Of a stretch of DNA of 6,543 nucleotides, positions 1 to 6,241 are shown piece by piece (positions within the stretch are counted from its first letter, which is position 1; each line of letters starts with the position of its first letter). Under the pieces are notes generated by a model that was not told the DNA's origin, made no database searches, and worked only from the letters and a program-made list of their open reading frames with translations. The DNA is taken from positions 1 through 6,543 of the forward strand of contig JACCSH010000142.1 of assembly GCA_013813125.1 (NCBI GenBank), read 5' to 3'. A program made the translations under genes and the position numbers. This DNA is from Nocardioidaceae bacterium. Lineage in GTDB: Bacteria > Actinomycetota > Actinomycetes > Propionibacteriales > Nocardioidaceae.

Positions 1-716
1 AGTTCGTCTTGGGCTTGCTCAACGACTACGGGCTAGCGGACTTCTACCTCGAGCTGTCAACGAGAGACGAGGACAAGTTCGTCGGCTCGCCCGAGATATG
101 GGAGGAGGCGACTGACACCTTGGAACGGGTCGCGACAGCCTCCGGTCTGGAGCTTGTCCCCGACCCCGGAGGCGCTGCGTTCTACGGCCCCAAGATCTCC
201 GTGCAGGCGCGGGACGCGATCGGCCGGACCTGGCAAATCTCCACGATCCAGCTGGACTTCAACTCACCGGAGCGCTTCGAGCTCGAGTACACCGCCTCAG
301 ACGGCAGCCGCCAGCGCCCGGTGATGATCCACCGCGCGTTGTTCGGCTCGATCGAGCGGTTCCTGGGAGTGCTGACGGAGCACTACGCTGGCGCTTTCCC
401 CCCGTGGCTCGCGCCAGTTCAAGTCGTGGCAATTCCCATCGCTGAACGCCATGAGGACTATCTGGTCGCGTTGGCCGCGGAGCTGAAGAGGCAGGGCATA
501 CGAGTCGAGGTCGACCGATCGGATGATCGGATGCAGAAGAAGATCCGAAACGCCCAGCTAGCCAAGGTGCCGTTCATGGTTATCGCCGGCGATCGCGATG
601 TCGACGAAGGTGCTGTCTCGTTCCGCTACCGCAGCGGTGAGCAGGACAACGGTGTGCCGACAGATGAGGCTGTCCGACGGGTCGTCGATGCAGTCGAGCG
701 GCGGGTCCAGGTGTGA
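1..716 (+). CDS. thrS: Threonine-tRNA ligase, C-terminal part (5' truncated by window)
   Basis: ThrRS is the cytoplasmic class II synthetase that charges tRNA-Thr using ATP. The reading frame is open from base 3 to the TGA at 714-716, giving about 237 residues. They match the end of the catalytic core and the whole anticodon-binding domain. Visible landmarks are the LSTR segment, the AFYGPKI segment (Lys codon 192-194), and class II motif 3 in [14 protein letters not shown]. There the His codon at 330-332 aligns with the third zinc ligand of E. coli ThrRS and the Arg is the ATP-binding motif 3 residue. The HGTP anticodon domain begins at [10 protein letters not shown] and ends near the C-terminus. 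The TTG at 9-11 is an internal Leu codon, not a start. The N-terminal TGS/editing domains and the first two zinc ligands lie outside the window. The stop overlaps the next gene's start by 4 nt. Confidence 0.97.
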   Translation, partial: FVLGLLNDYGLADFYLELSTRDEDKFVGSPEIWEEATDTLERVATASGLELVPDPGGAAFYGPKISVQARDAIGRTWQISTIQLDFNSPERFELEYTASDGSRQRPVMIHRALFGSIERFLGVLTEHYAGAFPPWLAPVQVVAIPIAERHEDYLVALAAELKRQGIRVEVDRSDDRMQKKIRNAQLAKVPFMVIAGDRDVDEGAVSFRYRSGEQDNGVPTDEAVRRVVDAVERRVQV

Positions 717-1288
717 CGCAGTTCGAAGAGCAGCAGGGGGCCGGTGAGTCGGACCCGTTTCTGCGGTTGTGGACTCCACATCGGATGGCGTACATCAAGG
801 GCGACAACAAGCCGGCAGACGGCGGGGCTCCCGAAGACTGCCCCTTCTGCAGGATCCCCGGACTCGATGACGCCCAAGGTCTCGTCGTACGGCGTGGCGA
901 GCACGCGTTTGCCGTGCTCAACCTCTATCCGTACAACCCTGGTCACCTGATGGTGTGCCCGTACCGTCACCTCGCCGACTACACCGAGCTCAGCCGCGAG
1001 GAGACTCTCGAGGTGGCCACGTTGACCCAGCAGGCCATGCGGGCAGTGCGCAACGCCAGTGGGGCGCGTGGTTTCAACATCGGCATGAACCAAGGGGCGA
1101 TTGCGGGCGCGGGGATCGCCGCCCACCTGCACCAGCACGTGGTTCCTCGCTGGGGCGGCGACACGAACTTCATGCCCGTGGTAGGCCACACAAAGGTGCT
1201 ACCCCAGTTGCTGGGTGAAACGCGAGAGCTGATCGCCCGCTCATGGCCGGACCCGGCCCGAGAAGACCGCGACTTACCCGATGCTTGA
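713..1288 (+). CDS. HIT-domain nucleotide hydrolase/phosphorylase (Rv2613c-like)
   Basis: A 191-residue histidine-triad protein, probably acting in the cytoplasm on dinucleoside polyphosphates or nucleotidyl conjugates. The mycobacterial protein at this locus, Rv2613c, is an Ap4A phosphorylase; that activity is inferred here from homology and position. The HIT motif HLHQHVV lies at residues 138-144, with the middle His140 the expected nucleophile. A CPFC pair at 43-46, with His86 and His138, resembles the zinc site of many bacterial HIT proteins. Family signatures [10 protein letters not shown] (19-28), [13 protein letters not shown] (68-80), GFNIGMNQG (120-128) and [10 protein letters not shown] (144-153) are present. 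The GTG start at 713 is chosen because the conserved LWTPHR block lies upstream of the first internal ATG (785). It forms a GTGA overlap with the thrS stop. No strong Shine-Dalgarno is seen, so translation is probably coupled to thrS. The exact substrate is uncertain. Confidence 0.93.
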   Translation: MTQFEEQQGAGESDPFLRLWTPHRMAYIKGDNKPADGGAPEDCPFCRIPGLDDAQGLVVRRGEHAFAVLNLYPYNPGHLMVCPYRHLADYTELSREETLEVATLTQQAMRAVRNASGARGFNIGMNQGAIAGAGIAAHLHQHVVPRWGGDTNFMPVVGHTKVLPQLLGETRELIARSWPDPAREDRDLPDA

Positions 1289-1901
1289 GCGATTTCGTCG
1301 GTTCTGGACCGACCTTTTCAAGCCGGTCTCTCACCTGTTGATCAGACTCGGCGTCTCGCCTGACTCAGTCACCATCGTAGGCACGATTGGCGTGGTCGCG
1401 GGCGCCTTGGCGTTCTTCCCCCGCGGAGAGTTCTGGATCGGGGTCCTAGTGATCACCGCGTTCGTCTTCTCCGACCTCATCGACGGCGACATGGCACGCA
1501 CGTTGGGCACCTCCTCGCGATGGGGTGCGTTTCTCGACTCGACGCTCGACCGGCTCGGGGACGCAGCGATCTTCGCCGGGCTCGTACTGTGGTTCTTCGG
1601 TGACGGCGACGACCGGCTGCTCGGATGCGTTGCTCTTTGGGCTCTCGTGATGGGGTCGGTGACGTCGTACACGCGGGCCAAGGCAGAGAGCCTCGGGCTG
1701 CAGGCGAAGGGCGGCATTGCTGAACGCGCAGACCGGCTTGTCTCGTTGCTCGTGGTCACGTTCTTCGCCGACGTGCTGGATCTCCCGATTCTGCTAGCCG
1801 CTGTGTTATGGCTACTCGCGGCTGCCAGCACCGTCACCGTCGTCCAGCGCATCGTTTCGGTACGACGCCAGACGCTTGCCCCGACTACACCTCCCCCCTG
1901 A
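1281..1901 (+). CDS. pgsA: Phosphatidylinositol phosphate synthase (CDP-alcohol phosphatidyltransferase)
   Basis: Integral membrane enzyme of 206 residues, usual for the family. It makes phosphatidylinositol phosphate from CDP-diacylglycerol and inositol 1-phosphate, the first committed step of actinobacterial inositol lipids. The complete CDP-alcohol phosphatidyltransferase motif D-x2-DG-x2-AR-x8-G-x3-D-x3-D is visible: D65, D68, G69, A72, R73, G82, D86, D90. The four Asp residues bind divalent metal and the last is the likely catalytic base. Downstream SYTRAKAESLG (129-139) and ERADR (148-152) are typical of the inositol-phosphate-using branch (mycobacterial PgsA1). About six hydrophobic helices can be traced, roughly at 29-46, 52-66, 94-106, 112-128, 153-168 and 170-190. 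The ATG at 1281 overlaps the HIT gene by 8 nt. The stop TGA shares one base with the patA ATG. Phosphatidylglycerophosphate synthase is the related alternative, but PatA and PimA next door favour inositol. Confidence 0.95.
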   Translation: MLERFRRFWTDLFKPVSHLLIRLGVSPDSVTIVGTIGVVAGALAFFPRGEFWIGVLVITAFVFSDLIDGDMARTLGTSSRWGAFLDSTLDRLGDAAIFAGLVLWFFGDGDDRLLGCVALWALVMGSVTSYTRAKAESLGLQAKGGIAERADRLVSLLVVTFFADVLDLPILLAAVLWLLAAASTVTVVQRIVSVRRQTLAPTTPPP

Positions 1902-2836
1902 TGGCCGGCAGAGCTCCCGCGGCATCGGCTCGCGACCGGCTGGTGGACCAGACCTTCGCGATGGGTTGGGCGCTGACCCGCCATACGCCGGAGCCCCTCG
2001 CTGAGCAGCTGATGGAGAGAGCCGCAGACCGCGTTTGGGCTCGCCATACCGCAGGCGTCAAGCAACTGGAGCGCAACTTGGGTCGTGCGGTCCCCGGACT
2101 GCGGACTGAACAGGGGCGGGACCTATCGCGGCAGGCGATGCGGTCGTACTTCAGGTACTGGCACGAGGCCCTGCGGCTGCCGTCGTGGTCGGAATCGCGC
2201 ATTGTCGATACCGTGGTGACGGCCAACGAGGCACCACTGCGCACCGGCTTCGACCAAGGCCGCGGCGCCATCATCGCGTTGCCGCACATGGCCAACTGGG
2301 ACCTCGCCGGCGGCTGGGCCTGTCTGACCGGGATGCCCGTGTCCACGGTGGCCGAGCGGCTCCAGCCAGCGACCCTCTATGAGCGGTTCGTGAGGTACCG
2401 CGAGGCGCTGGGCATGGAGGTCATCGCTCTCACCGGCAGCGGCAACCCGCTGACCAGGCTTCGCGACTCCGTGCGAAGTGGCCGGCTGGTCTGTCTATTG
2501 GCTGACCGAGACCTCACCAGGTCGGGTGTCGAGGTGGAGCTCCTCGGCGAGGGGGCGATGATGGCCGGAGGAGCCGCCGCCCTCGCCCGCCTCACCGGCG
2601 CGCCGCTGGTGGCGATGACCTTGTCCTACCGGGGGCCGCTGCTGCGGCTGCACTTCAGCGACGTGATCCCAACAGTGTCTGGTCGAAGTGGCGTAGTTGT
2701 TATGACGCAACAGATCGCCGACTGGTTCTCCGAAGGGATACGAGAGTCGCCGGTCGACTGGCACATGATGCAGCCCCTGTTCACCGCGGACCTGACCCCG
2801 GCAGCCGACCCGAGCGCGCGGGGACCGCGGCGATGA
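1901..2836 (+). CDS. patA: Phosphatidylinositol mannoside acyltransferase PatA
   Basis: Peripheral membrane acyltransferase of 311 residues (mycobacterial PatA is about the same length). It transfers a fatty acyl chain from acyl-CoA to the mannose that PimA puts on phosphatidylinositol, making acylated PIM. It belongs to the LpxL/HtrB-like lysophospholipid acyltransferase superfamily. The HX4D catalytic motif is H129-MANW-D134, preceded by IIALP. Other landmarks are TVAERLQPATLYERF (149-163), the LADRDLTRSGVEVELLGEG block (200-218), and the C-terminal VDWHMMQPLF (285-294). In mycobacterial PatA the acidic residue of the second block is Glu (AERD); here it is Asp202. No signal peptide or clear transmembrane helix is seen. 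The start is set at ATG 1901, forming TGATG with the pgsA stop. The frame stays open upstream to ATG 1808, but that would run 93 nt into pgsA and add residues unlike the family. Confidence 0.95.
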   Translation: MAGRAPAASARDRLVDQTFAMGWALTRHTPEPLAEQLMERAADRVWARHTAGVKQLERNLGRAVPGLRTEQGRDLSRQAMRSYFRYWHEALRLPSWSESRIVDTVVTANEAPLRTGFDQGRGAIIALPHMANWDLAGGWACLTGMPVSTVAERLQPATLYERFVRYREALGMEVIALTGSGNPLTRLRDSVRSGRLVCLLADRDLTRSGVEVELLGEGAMMAGGAAALARLTGAPLVAMTLSYRGPLLRLHFSDVIPTVSGRSGVVVMTQQIADWFSEGIRESPVDWHMMQPLFTADLTPAADPSARGPRR

Positions 2837-2838
2837 GG
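2835..2838 (+). promoter_or_regulatory. Ribosome binding site for pimA
   Basis: GAGG overlaps the last bases of the patA TGA stop and lies 8 nt before the pimA ATG at 2847. The spacing is good for a Shine-Dalgarno and supports this start. Its position on the stop codon suggests terminating ribosomes help start pimA. Confidence 0.6.
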
Positions 2839-2846
2839 CCTCCACC

Positions 2847-3995
2847 ATGAGGATCGGACTCGTCTGTCCCTACTCGCTCGAAGTCCCAGGTGGCGTCCAG
2901 AACCACGTCCGCGACCTCGCGGAGCAGTTGAACTCTCGTGGCCATCACGTCGCGGTCCTGGCCCCCGGTTCGCCCTCCGGGTTAGAAGTATCAGGGCCTG
3001 GAGTCGCAGATCGCAGGCACGGTGAGGTCCCAGTCACCTATGCCGGCATGGCCGTTCCGATTGCGTACAACGGGTCGGTCGCCCGCCTAGCCTTCGGCCC
3101 TCGGGTGGCGCTGCGGACCCGCCGCTGGCTTGCCGACGGGCGGTTCGACGTCCTGCACGTGCACGACCCCTTGACCCCAAGCGTGTCCCTCCTTGCGTTA
3201 CGGGCCAGCAAGGTCCCGGTGGTGGCGACATTCCATACGGCCAGTCCGCGCTCGTGGATGCTCGAGTCCGCGGGCAACTTGTTCAGCGCATCGTTCGACA
3301 AGATCGCCGCCCGGATCGCCGTCTCCGAGTCGGCCCGCGCGACGCTGGTGCAGCACATCGGCAGCAACCCCGTCGTCGTGCCCAACGGGATCTACTGCGA
3401 CCGTTTCGCCTCTGCCGAGGCGGTGCCGGGGTGGGCTGAGGGCGGGATGTCGCTGGTGTTTCTTGGTCGTATCGACGAGCCACGCAAGGGTCTCGACGTC
3501 ATGACAGCGGCCTTTGCGGCGATCGCGGCGGATTGGCCGACTGCTCGGCTCCTCGTGGCCGGACGGGGCAAACGTCCGGCCATGAGCAGGCTGACTCCCG
3601 AGGTACGGCAGCGAATCCGCTTCCTCGGACCTGTTTCGGACGCTGATCGAGCGCGTCTCTTCGCGTCAGCCGCGGTGTACGTCGCCCCGCACACCGGTGG
3701 CGAAAGCTTCGGCATCGTCCTGCTCGAAGCGATGGCCTCGGGTGCGCCGGTGGTGGCAAGCGACCTTCCCGCGTTTGAAGCCGTGCTCGGAGGGGCCCGG
3801 CTCGGCGAGCTGTTCGCGGCGGGCGACCCAGCCGCCGCGGCGCGGGCCATCAGTCAGCTACTCGGCGATCCGGGGCGCAGAGCGGAGCTCAGCCGACGGG
3901 GAAGGGAGGCCGTATGGGGCTATGACTGGTCGGTTGTGGCGCCTGGCATCGAGGCGATTTATCAGCAGGTCGTGCAAGCCGGCTCGTTCCGTTAA
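2847..3995 (+). CDS. pimA: Phosphatidylinositol alpha-mannosyltransferase PimA
   Basis: GDP-mannose-dependent GT-B glycosyltransferase (family GT4) of 382 residues, acting on the cytoplasmic face of the membrane. It adds the first mannose to position 2 of the inositol of phosphatidylinositol, giving PIM1. The N-terminus MRIGLVCPYSLEVPGGVQNHV carries the glycine loop (G15-G16). VPIAYNGSVARLAFGP (70-85) is a strong PimA signature. H130 in VVATFHT, R208 and K214 in GRIDEPRKG, and the E286/E294 pair of GGESFGIVLLEAMA align with H118, R196, K202 and the EX7E motif of M. smegmatis PimA, at a constant offset of 12. The offset comes from a longer linker at about residues 43-66, near the membrane-facing N-terminal domain. 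The C-terminal YDWSVV (359-364) is also family-typical. The gene lies 10 nt after patA. PimB' is the main alternative and fits less well. Confidence 0.95.
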   Translation: MRIGLVCPYSLEVPGGVQNHVRDLAEQLNSRGHHVAVLAPGSPSGLEVSGPGVADRRHGEVPVTYAGMAVPIAYNGSVARLAFGPRVALRTRRWLADGRFDVLHVHDPLTPSVSLLALRASKVPVVATFHTASPRSWMLESAGNLFSASFDKIAARIAVSESARATLVQHIGSNPVVVPNGIYCDRFASAEAVPGWAEGGMSLVFLGRIDEPRKGLDVMTAAFAAIAADWPTARLLVAGRGKRPAMSRLTPEVRQRIRFLGPVSDADRARLFASAAVYVAPHTGGESFGIVLLEAMASGAPVVASDLPAFEAVLGGARLGELFAAGDPAAAARAISQLLGDPGRRAELSRRGREAVWGYDWSVVAPGIEAIYQQVVQAGSFR

Positions 3996-4024
3996 CGGGT
4001 CGCCTGCCCTCACCCCGCACGCCG

Positions 4025-4030
4025 TATCAT
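4025..4030 (+). promoter_or_regulatory. Candidate -10 box of a pdxS promoter
   Basis: TATCAT matches the sigma-70-type consensus TATAAT at five of six bases and sits in otherwise GC-rich DNA, 74 nt before the chosen pdxS start. No convincing -35 hexamer is seen at 16-18 nt spacing (the sequence there is about GCCTGC). It is therefore a weak, position-based prediction. It overlaps the ATG at 4029 that would begin an extended pdxS frame. Confidence 0.3.
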
Positions 4031-4089
4031 GGAGGCGGAGGCCGGCTGTGAGGATTGGCCTTACTCAGCCCAGATACTCCCCCTGCAAC

Positions 4090-4095
4090 GAGAGG
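4090..4095 (+). promoter_or_regulatory. Ribosome binding site that fixes the pdxS TTG start
   Basis: GAGAGG, a good Shine-Dalgarno, ends 8 nt before the TTG at 4104. The ATG at 4029 in the same frame has no comparable purine run at proper distance. This favours TTG as the real start. Confidence 0.65.
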
Positions 4096-4103
4096 CGCCC
4101 CAG

Positions 4104-5018
4104 TTGACCGAGGCAGCAGCAACCGAACCCACCAGCGCGAGCTCGGGCACCGCCAAAGTCAAGCGCGGCATGGCCGAGATGCTCAAGGGCGGGGTGATCA
4201 TGGACGTGGTGACGGCATCACAGGCCAAGATCGCTGAGGACGCCGGGGCTGTCGCGGTGATGGCCCTGGAGCGGGTGCCGGCTGATATTCGCGCGCAAGG
4301 TGGCGTGTCCCGCATGAGCGACCCGGACATGATCGAGAGCATCATCTCTGCCGTGTCGATTCCCGTGATGGCGAAGGCGCGCATCGGACATTTCGTCGAA
4401 GCACAGGTGCTGCAGAGCCTGGGAGTCGACTACGTCGACGAGTCCGAGGTGCTTACCCCTGCCGATTACGCCCACCACATCGACAAGTGGCAGTTCACGG
4501 TGCCGTTCGTCTGCGGGGCGACCAACCTAGGCGAGGCACTGCGCCGCCTCACCGAGGGTGCCGCCATGATTCGATCGAAAGGTGAGGCCGGCACGGGCGA
4601 TGTGTCCAACGCCACGATGCACATGCGCAGAATCGGTGGCGAGATCCGCCGTCTCCAGTCGATGAGCCCCGACGAGCTCTATGTGGCTGCCAAGGAACTC
4701 CAAGCGCCCTACGATCTGGTGGCCGAGGTGGCATCTTTAGGCAAGCTTCCGGTGGTGCTGTTCACGGCGGGTGGCATCGCCACTCCCGCCGACGCCGCCA
4801 TGATGATGCAGCTGGGTGCGGAGGGAGTCTTCGTCGGCTCGGGCATCTTCAAGTCCGGCAACCCAGCCGAGCGCGCGGCAGCCATCGTCAAGGCGACGAC
4901 TTTCTACGACGACCCAGACGTGATTGCCAAGGTGTCCCGGGGCCTCGGTGAGGCGATGGTCGGCATCAACGTCGACGAAATCCCGCAGCCTCACCGTCTC
5001 GCCGAACGCGGTTGGTAG
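4104..5018 (+). CDS. pdxS: Pyridoxal 5'-phosphate synthase, synthase subunit PdxS (Pdx1)
   Basis: Cytoplasmic (beta/alpha)8-barrel subunit that builds pyridoxal 5'-phosphate from ribose 5-phosphate, glyceraldehyde 3-phosphate and ammonia supplied by PdxT. Family members assemble as a dodecamer with up to twelve PdxT. The 304 residues match the family closely (about 294-300 usual). Active-site D34 (VIMDVV), K91 (MAKARIGH) and K159 ([10 protein letters not shown]) correspond to D24, K81 and K149 of B. subtilis PdxS, at a constant offset of 10. The phosphate-binding [20 protein letters not shown] segment (223-242) and the C-terminal [13 protein letters not shown] are also present. The TTG start is chosen from its Shine-Dalgarno and because residues from about 14 on ([17 protein letters not shown]) align with family N-termini. 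An in-frame ATG at 4029 would add 25 residues of non-family sequence. The next gene starts 3 nt after the stop. Confidence 0.96.
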   Translation: MTEAAATEPTSASSGTAKVKRGMAEMLKGGVIMDVVTASQAKIAEDAGAVAVMALERVPADIRAQGGVSRMSDPDMIESIISAVSIPVMAKARIGHFVEAQVLQSLGVDYVDESEVLTPADYAHHIDKWQFTVPFVCGATNLGEALRRLTEGAAMIRSKGEAGTGDVSNATMHMRRIGGEIRRLQSMSPDELYVAAKELQAPYDLVAEVASLGKLPVVLFTAGGIATPADAAMMMQLGAEGVFVGSGIFKSGNPAERAAAIVKATTFYDDPDVIAKVSRGLGEAMVGINVDEIPQPHRLAERGW

Positions 5019-5021
5019 CGG

Positions 5022-5609
5022 GTGGCGATCGGAAGCCCCGACAAGTCCGCTCGCCTCGCTCAACTGCGCTCATACGCGCGCCTTCAAGTACGGTCTGGCT
5101 TCGAGACTGCCGAACAGGTCCGCGCCGACGTATTCGACGCGGTTCACGACGAGGTCAAGGAACTGGACCAGGCGCAGCAGTTGACCGATGAGTTGCTCAA
5201 CGCTGAGATAGCGGATCTCACCCGCGAAGCGGCGAGCTGGTCGGGCAACACACAGTTCGACGACCTGCAGGCGGCGTTCGCCGACCTCGAGGCTCGCGAC
5301 ATCGTGGTCCTGCAAGCGTGTGAGGACCACTGGGCGGCGCAGCAGGTGCTCGAGAAGCGCGCCGCCGAGGGCAAGCGGCCCTGGGGCATCGCCTACTTCA
5401 CGCCCTCAGACGTCTGGCATGCAGTCGAGCACGGCATGCTGGAGATCAACCTTTGGCACGGCAGCAGCGCCAATGTCGCCGCTGGTGAAGAGCTGCTGAC
5501 CTTTGTTCACGACACGTTGGCTCGGCATGGGATCGCGTCCCTCTTCGATGAAGGTCGCATCGAGGTCACCGTGTCGTGGCAACGGCGCCCCACCTCGCCG
5601 TCGAGTTGA
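5022..5609 (+). CDS. DUF6891-like protein of unknown function between pdxS and pdxT
   Basis: A predicted 195-residue soluble acidic protein. I do not know a function. Its layout recalls the actinobacterial DUF6891 family: an N-terminal [19 protein letters not shown] segment (23-41), a charged helical stretch (42-70) ending in a Trp (ASW, 71-73), then [18 protein letters not shown] (81-98). [27 protein letters not shown] core follows (122-147), and a final [12 protein letters not shown] strand (178-189). This assignment is from memory of family pattern, not a search. No signal peptide, membrane helix or catalytic signature is seen. The only Cys is at 100, so there is no Cys cluster. The GTG at 5022 lies 3 nt after the pdxS stop, implying translational coupling, and pdxT follows 13 nt later. 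Base composition looks like the neighbours. Co-expression with PLP synthase is likely, but a role in vitamin B6 metabolism is only inference. Confidence 0.75.
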   Translation: MAIGSPDKSARLAQLRSYARLQVRSGFETAEQVRADVFDAVHDEVKELDQAQQLTDELLNAEIADLTREAASWSGNTQFDDLQAAFADLEARDIVVLQACEDHWAAQQVLEKRAAEGKRPWGIAYFTPSDVWHAVEHGMLEINLWHGSSANVAAGEELLTFVHDTLARHGIASLFDEGRIEVTVSWQRRPTSPSS

Positions 5610-5622
5610 GCGAGATCCTGCG

Positions 5623-6225
5623 GTGACGTCGCAACCTCTCATCGGAGTCCTGGCCCTTCAGGGCGACGTGCGCGAGCACCTACGAATGCTCGAAGGTCTC
5701 GGTGCGGCAGTCCAAGCCGTCCGCCGACCCCAGGAGCTGGCGAGAGTCGATGCCGTCGTCATCCCTGGCGGCGAATCGACCACGATGTACAAGCTTGCAA
5801 CCATCTTCGATCTGCTGGAGCCACTGCGAGATCGCATCGCCTCAGGCATACCTGCCTTTGGCACCTGTGCCGGCATGATCATGCTGGCCAGTCAGATCGA
5901 GGACGGCATCGCGGGCCAGCAGACTCTCGGTGGCCTCGACGTCGTCGTACGACGCAACGCCTTCGGCCGACAGGTCGACTCGTTCGAGTCCGACGTCGAC
6001 TTCTTGGCGTTCGAGACCCCGTTCCATGCACTCTTCATCCGGGCACCCTGGGTGGAGCGAGCCGCAGATGGCGTCGAAGTGCTGGCCACCCTCGCCGACG
6101 GTCCATTCCTCGGTAGGATCGTCGCCGTTCGCCAGGGGGTCGTCATGGCCACGTCGTTCCATCCGGAGATCACCTCCGACGATCGAGTGCACCGCTATTT
6201 CATCGATCTCGTCCGCAGCACCTGA
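5623..6225 (+). CDS. pdxT: Pyridoxal 5'-phosphate synthase, glutaminase subunit PdxT (Pdx2)
   Basis: Class I (triad) glutamine amidotransferase of 200 residues, the usual length. It hydrolyses glutamine and channels ammonia into PdxS. The N-terminal [14 protein letters not shown] (7-20) is diagnostic. GGESTTM (49-55) forms the oxyanion/glutamine loop. C82 in GTCAGM is the nucleophile, and H180 and E182 in SFHPE complete the triad. [13 protein letters not shown] (110-122) is also family-typical. The GTG at 5623 is chosen because it sits just before the conserved N-terminus, with GAG (5612-5614) 8 nt upstream. The frame stays open to an ATG at 5503, but those 40 codons lie mostly inside the preceding gene and do not resemble PdxT. 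PdxT is usually directly beside pdxS; here another gene separates them. Confidence 0.96.
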   Translation: MTSQPLIGVLALQGDVREHLRMLEGLGAAVQAVRRPQELARVDAVVIPGGESTTMYKLATIFDLLEPLRDRIASGIPAFGTCAGMIMLASQIEDGIAGQQTLGGLDVVVRRNAFGRQVDSFESDVDFLAFETPFHALFIRAPWVERAADGVEVLATLADGPFLGRIVAVRQGVVMATSFHPEITSDDRVHRYFIDLVRST

Positions 6226-6230
6226 AGGAG
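6225..6230 (+). promoter_or_regulatory. Ribosome binding site for yebC
   Basis: AAGGAG, a near-consensus Shine-Dalgarno, begins on the last base of the pdxT stop and ends 11 nt before the yebC ATG. It is the strongest such site in the window, fitting independent and efficient initiation of yebC. Confidence 0.75.
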
Positions 6231-6241
6231 ATTCTGTTTCC

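Larger units (their letters stand above)
3996..4103 (+). other. pimA-pdxS intergenic region / putative pdxS leader
   Basis: This 108-nt gap is the only substantial non-coding stretch in the window and separates the PIM genes from the PLP-synthase genes. It contains a possible -10 box, the pdxS ribosome binding site, and two short overlapping inverted repeats: AGGCC 4039-4043 with GGCCT 4057-4061, and GGCTG 4044-4048 with CAGCC 4066-4070. The two pairings interleave, so they could form alternative structures, but 5-bp matches are expected by chance in GC-rich DNA. No GC stem followed by a T-run is seen, so there is no clear intrinsic terminator after pimA. No NUDIX gene is present, unlike mycobacteria. 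Confidence 0.6.

Noticed and set aside
626..1189. Minus-strand open frame (187 codons) antisense to thrS end and the HIT gene
   Set aside because: Shadow frame. The real product on the + strand carries the HIT motif and family signatures.
1281..1288. Frameshift fusion of the HIT protein and PgsA
   Set aside because: The 8-nt overlap is an ordinary coupling junction. Both proteins are complete, and no slippery heptamer or stimulatory structure is evident.
1808..1900. N-terminal extension of PatA from ATG 1808
   Set aside because: It would overlap pgsA by 94 nt and add Arg/His/Pro-rich shadow sequence. ATG 1901 gives the family length and a TGATG junction.
1331..2065. Long minus-strand open frame (244 codons) antisense to pgsA and patA
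   Set aside because: It lies opposite two clearly conserved genes, and its Ser/Arg/Thr-rich translation is typical of the antisense of GC-rich coding DNA. No ribosome binding site or domain is seen.
3996..4020. Intrinsic terminator after pimA
   Set aside because: CGGG (3996-3999) can pair with CCCG (4014-4017), but the stem is only 4 bp and no T-run follows.
4039..4070. H-type pseudoknot / PLP riboswitch before pdxS
   Set aside because: The two 5-bp stems interleave with no first loop and an 8-nt middle loop, which is poor pseudoknot geometry. No known riboswitch class is recognisable, and chance pairing suffices.
5503..5622. N-terminal extension of PdxT from ATG 5503
   Set aside because: It overlaps the preceding gene in another frame. 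The extra residues do not resemble PdxT, whose conserved N-terminus begins just after GTG 5623.
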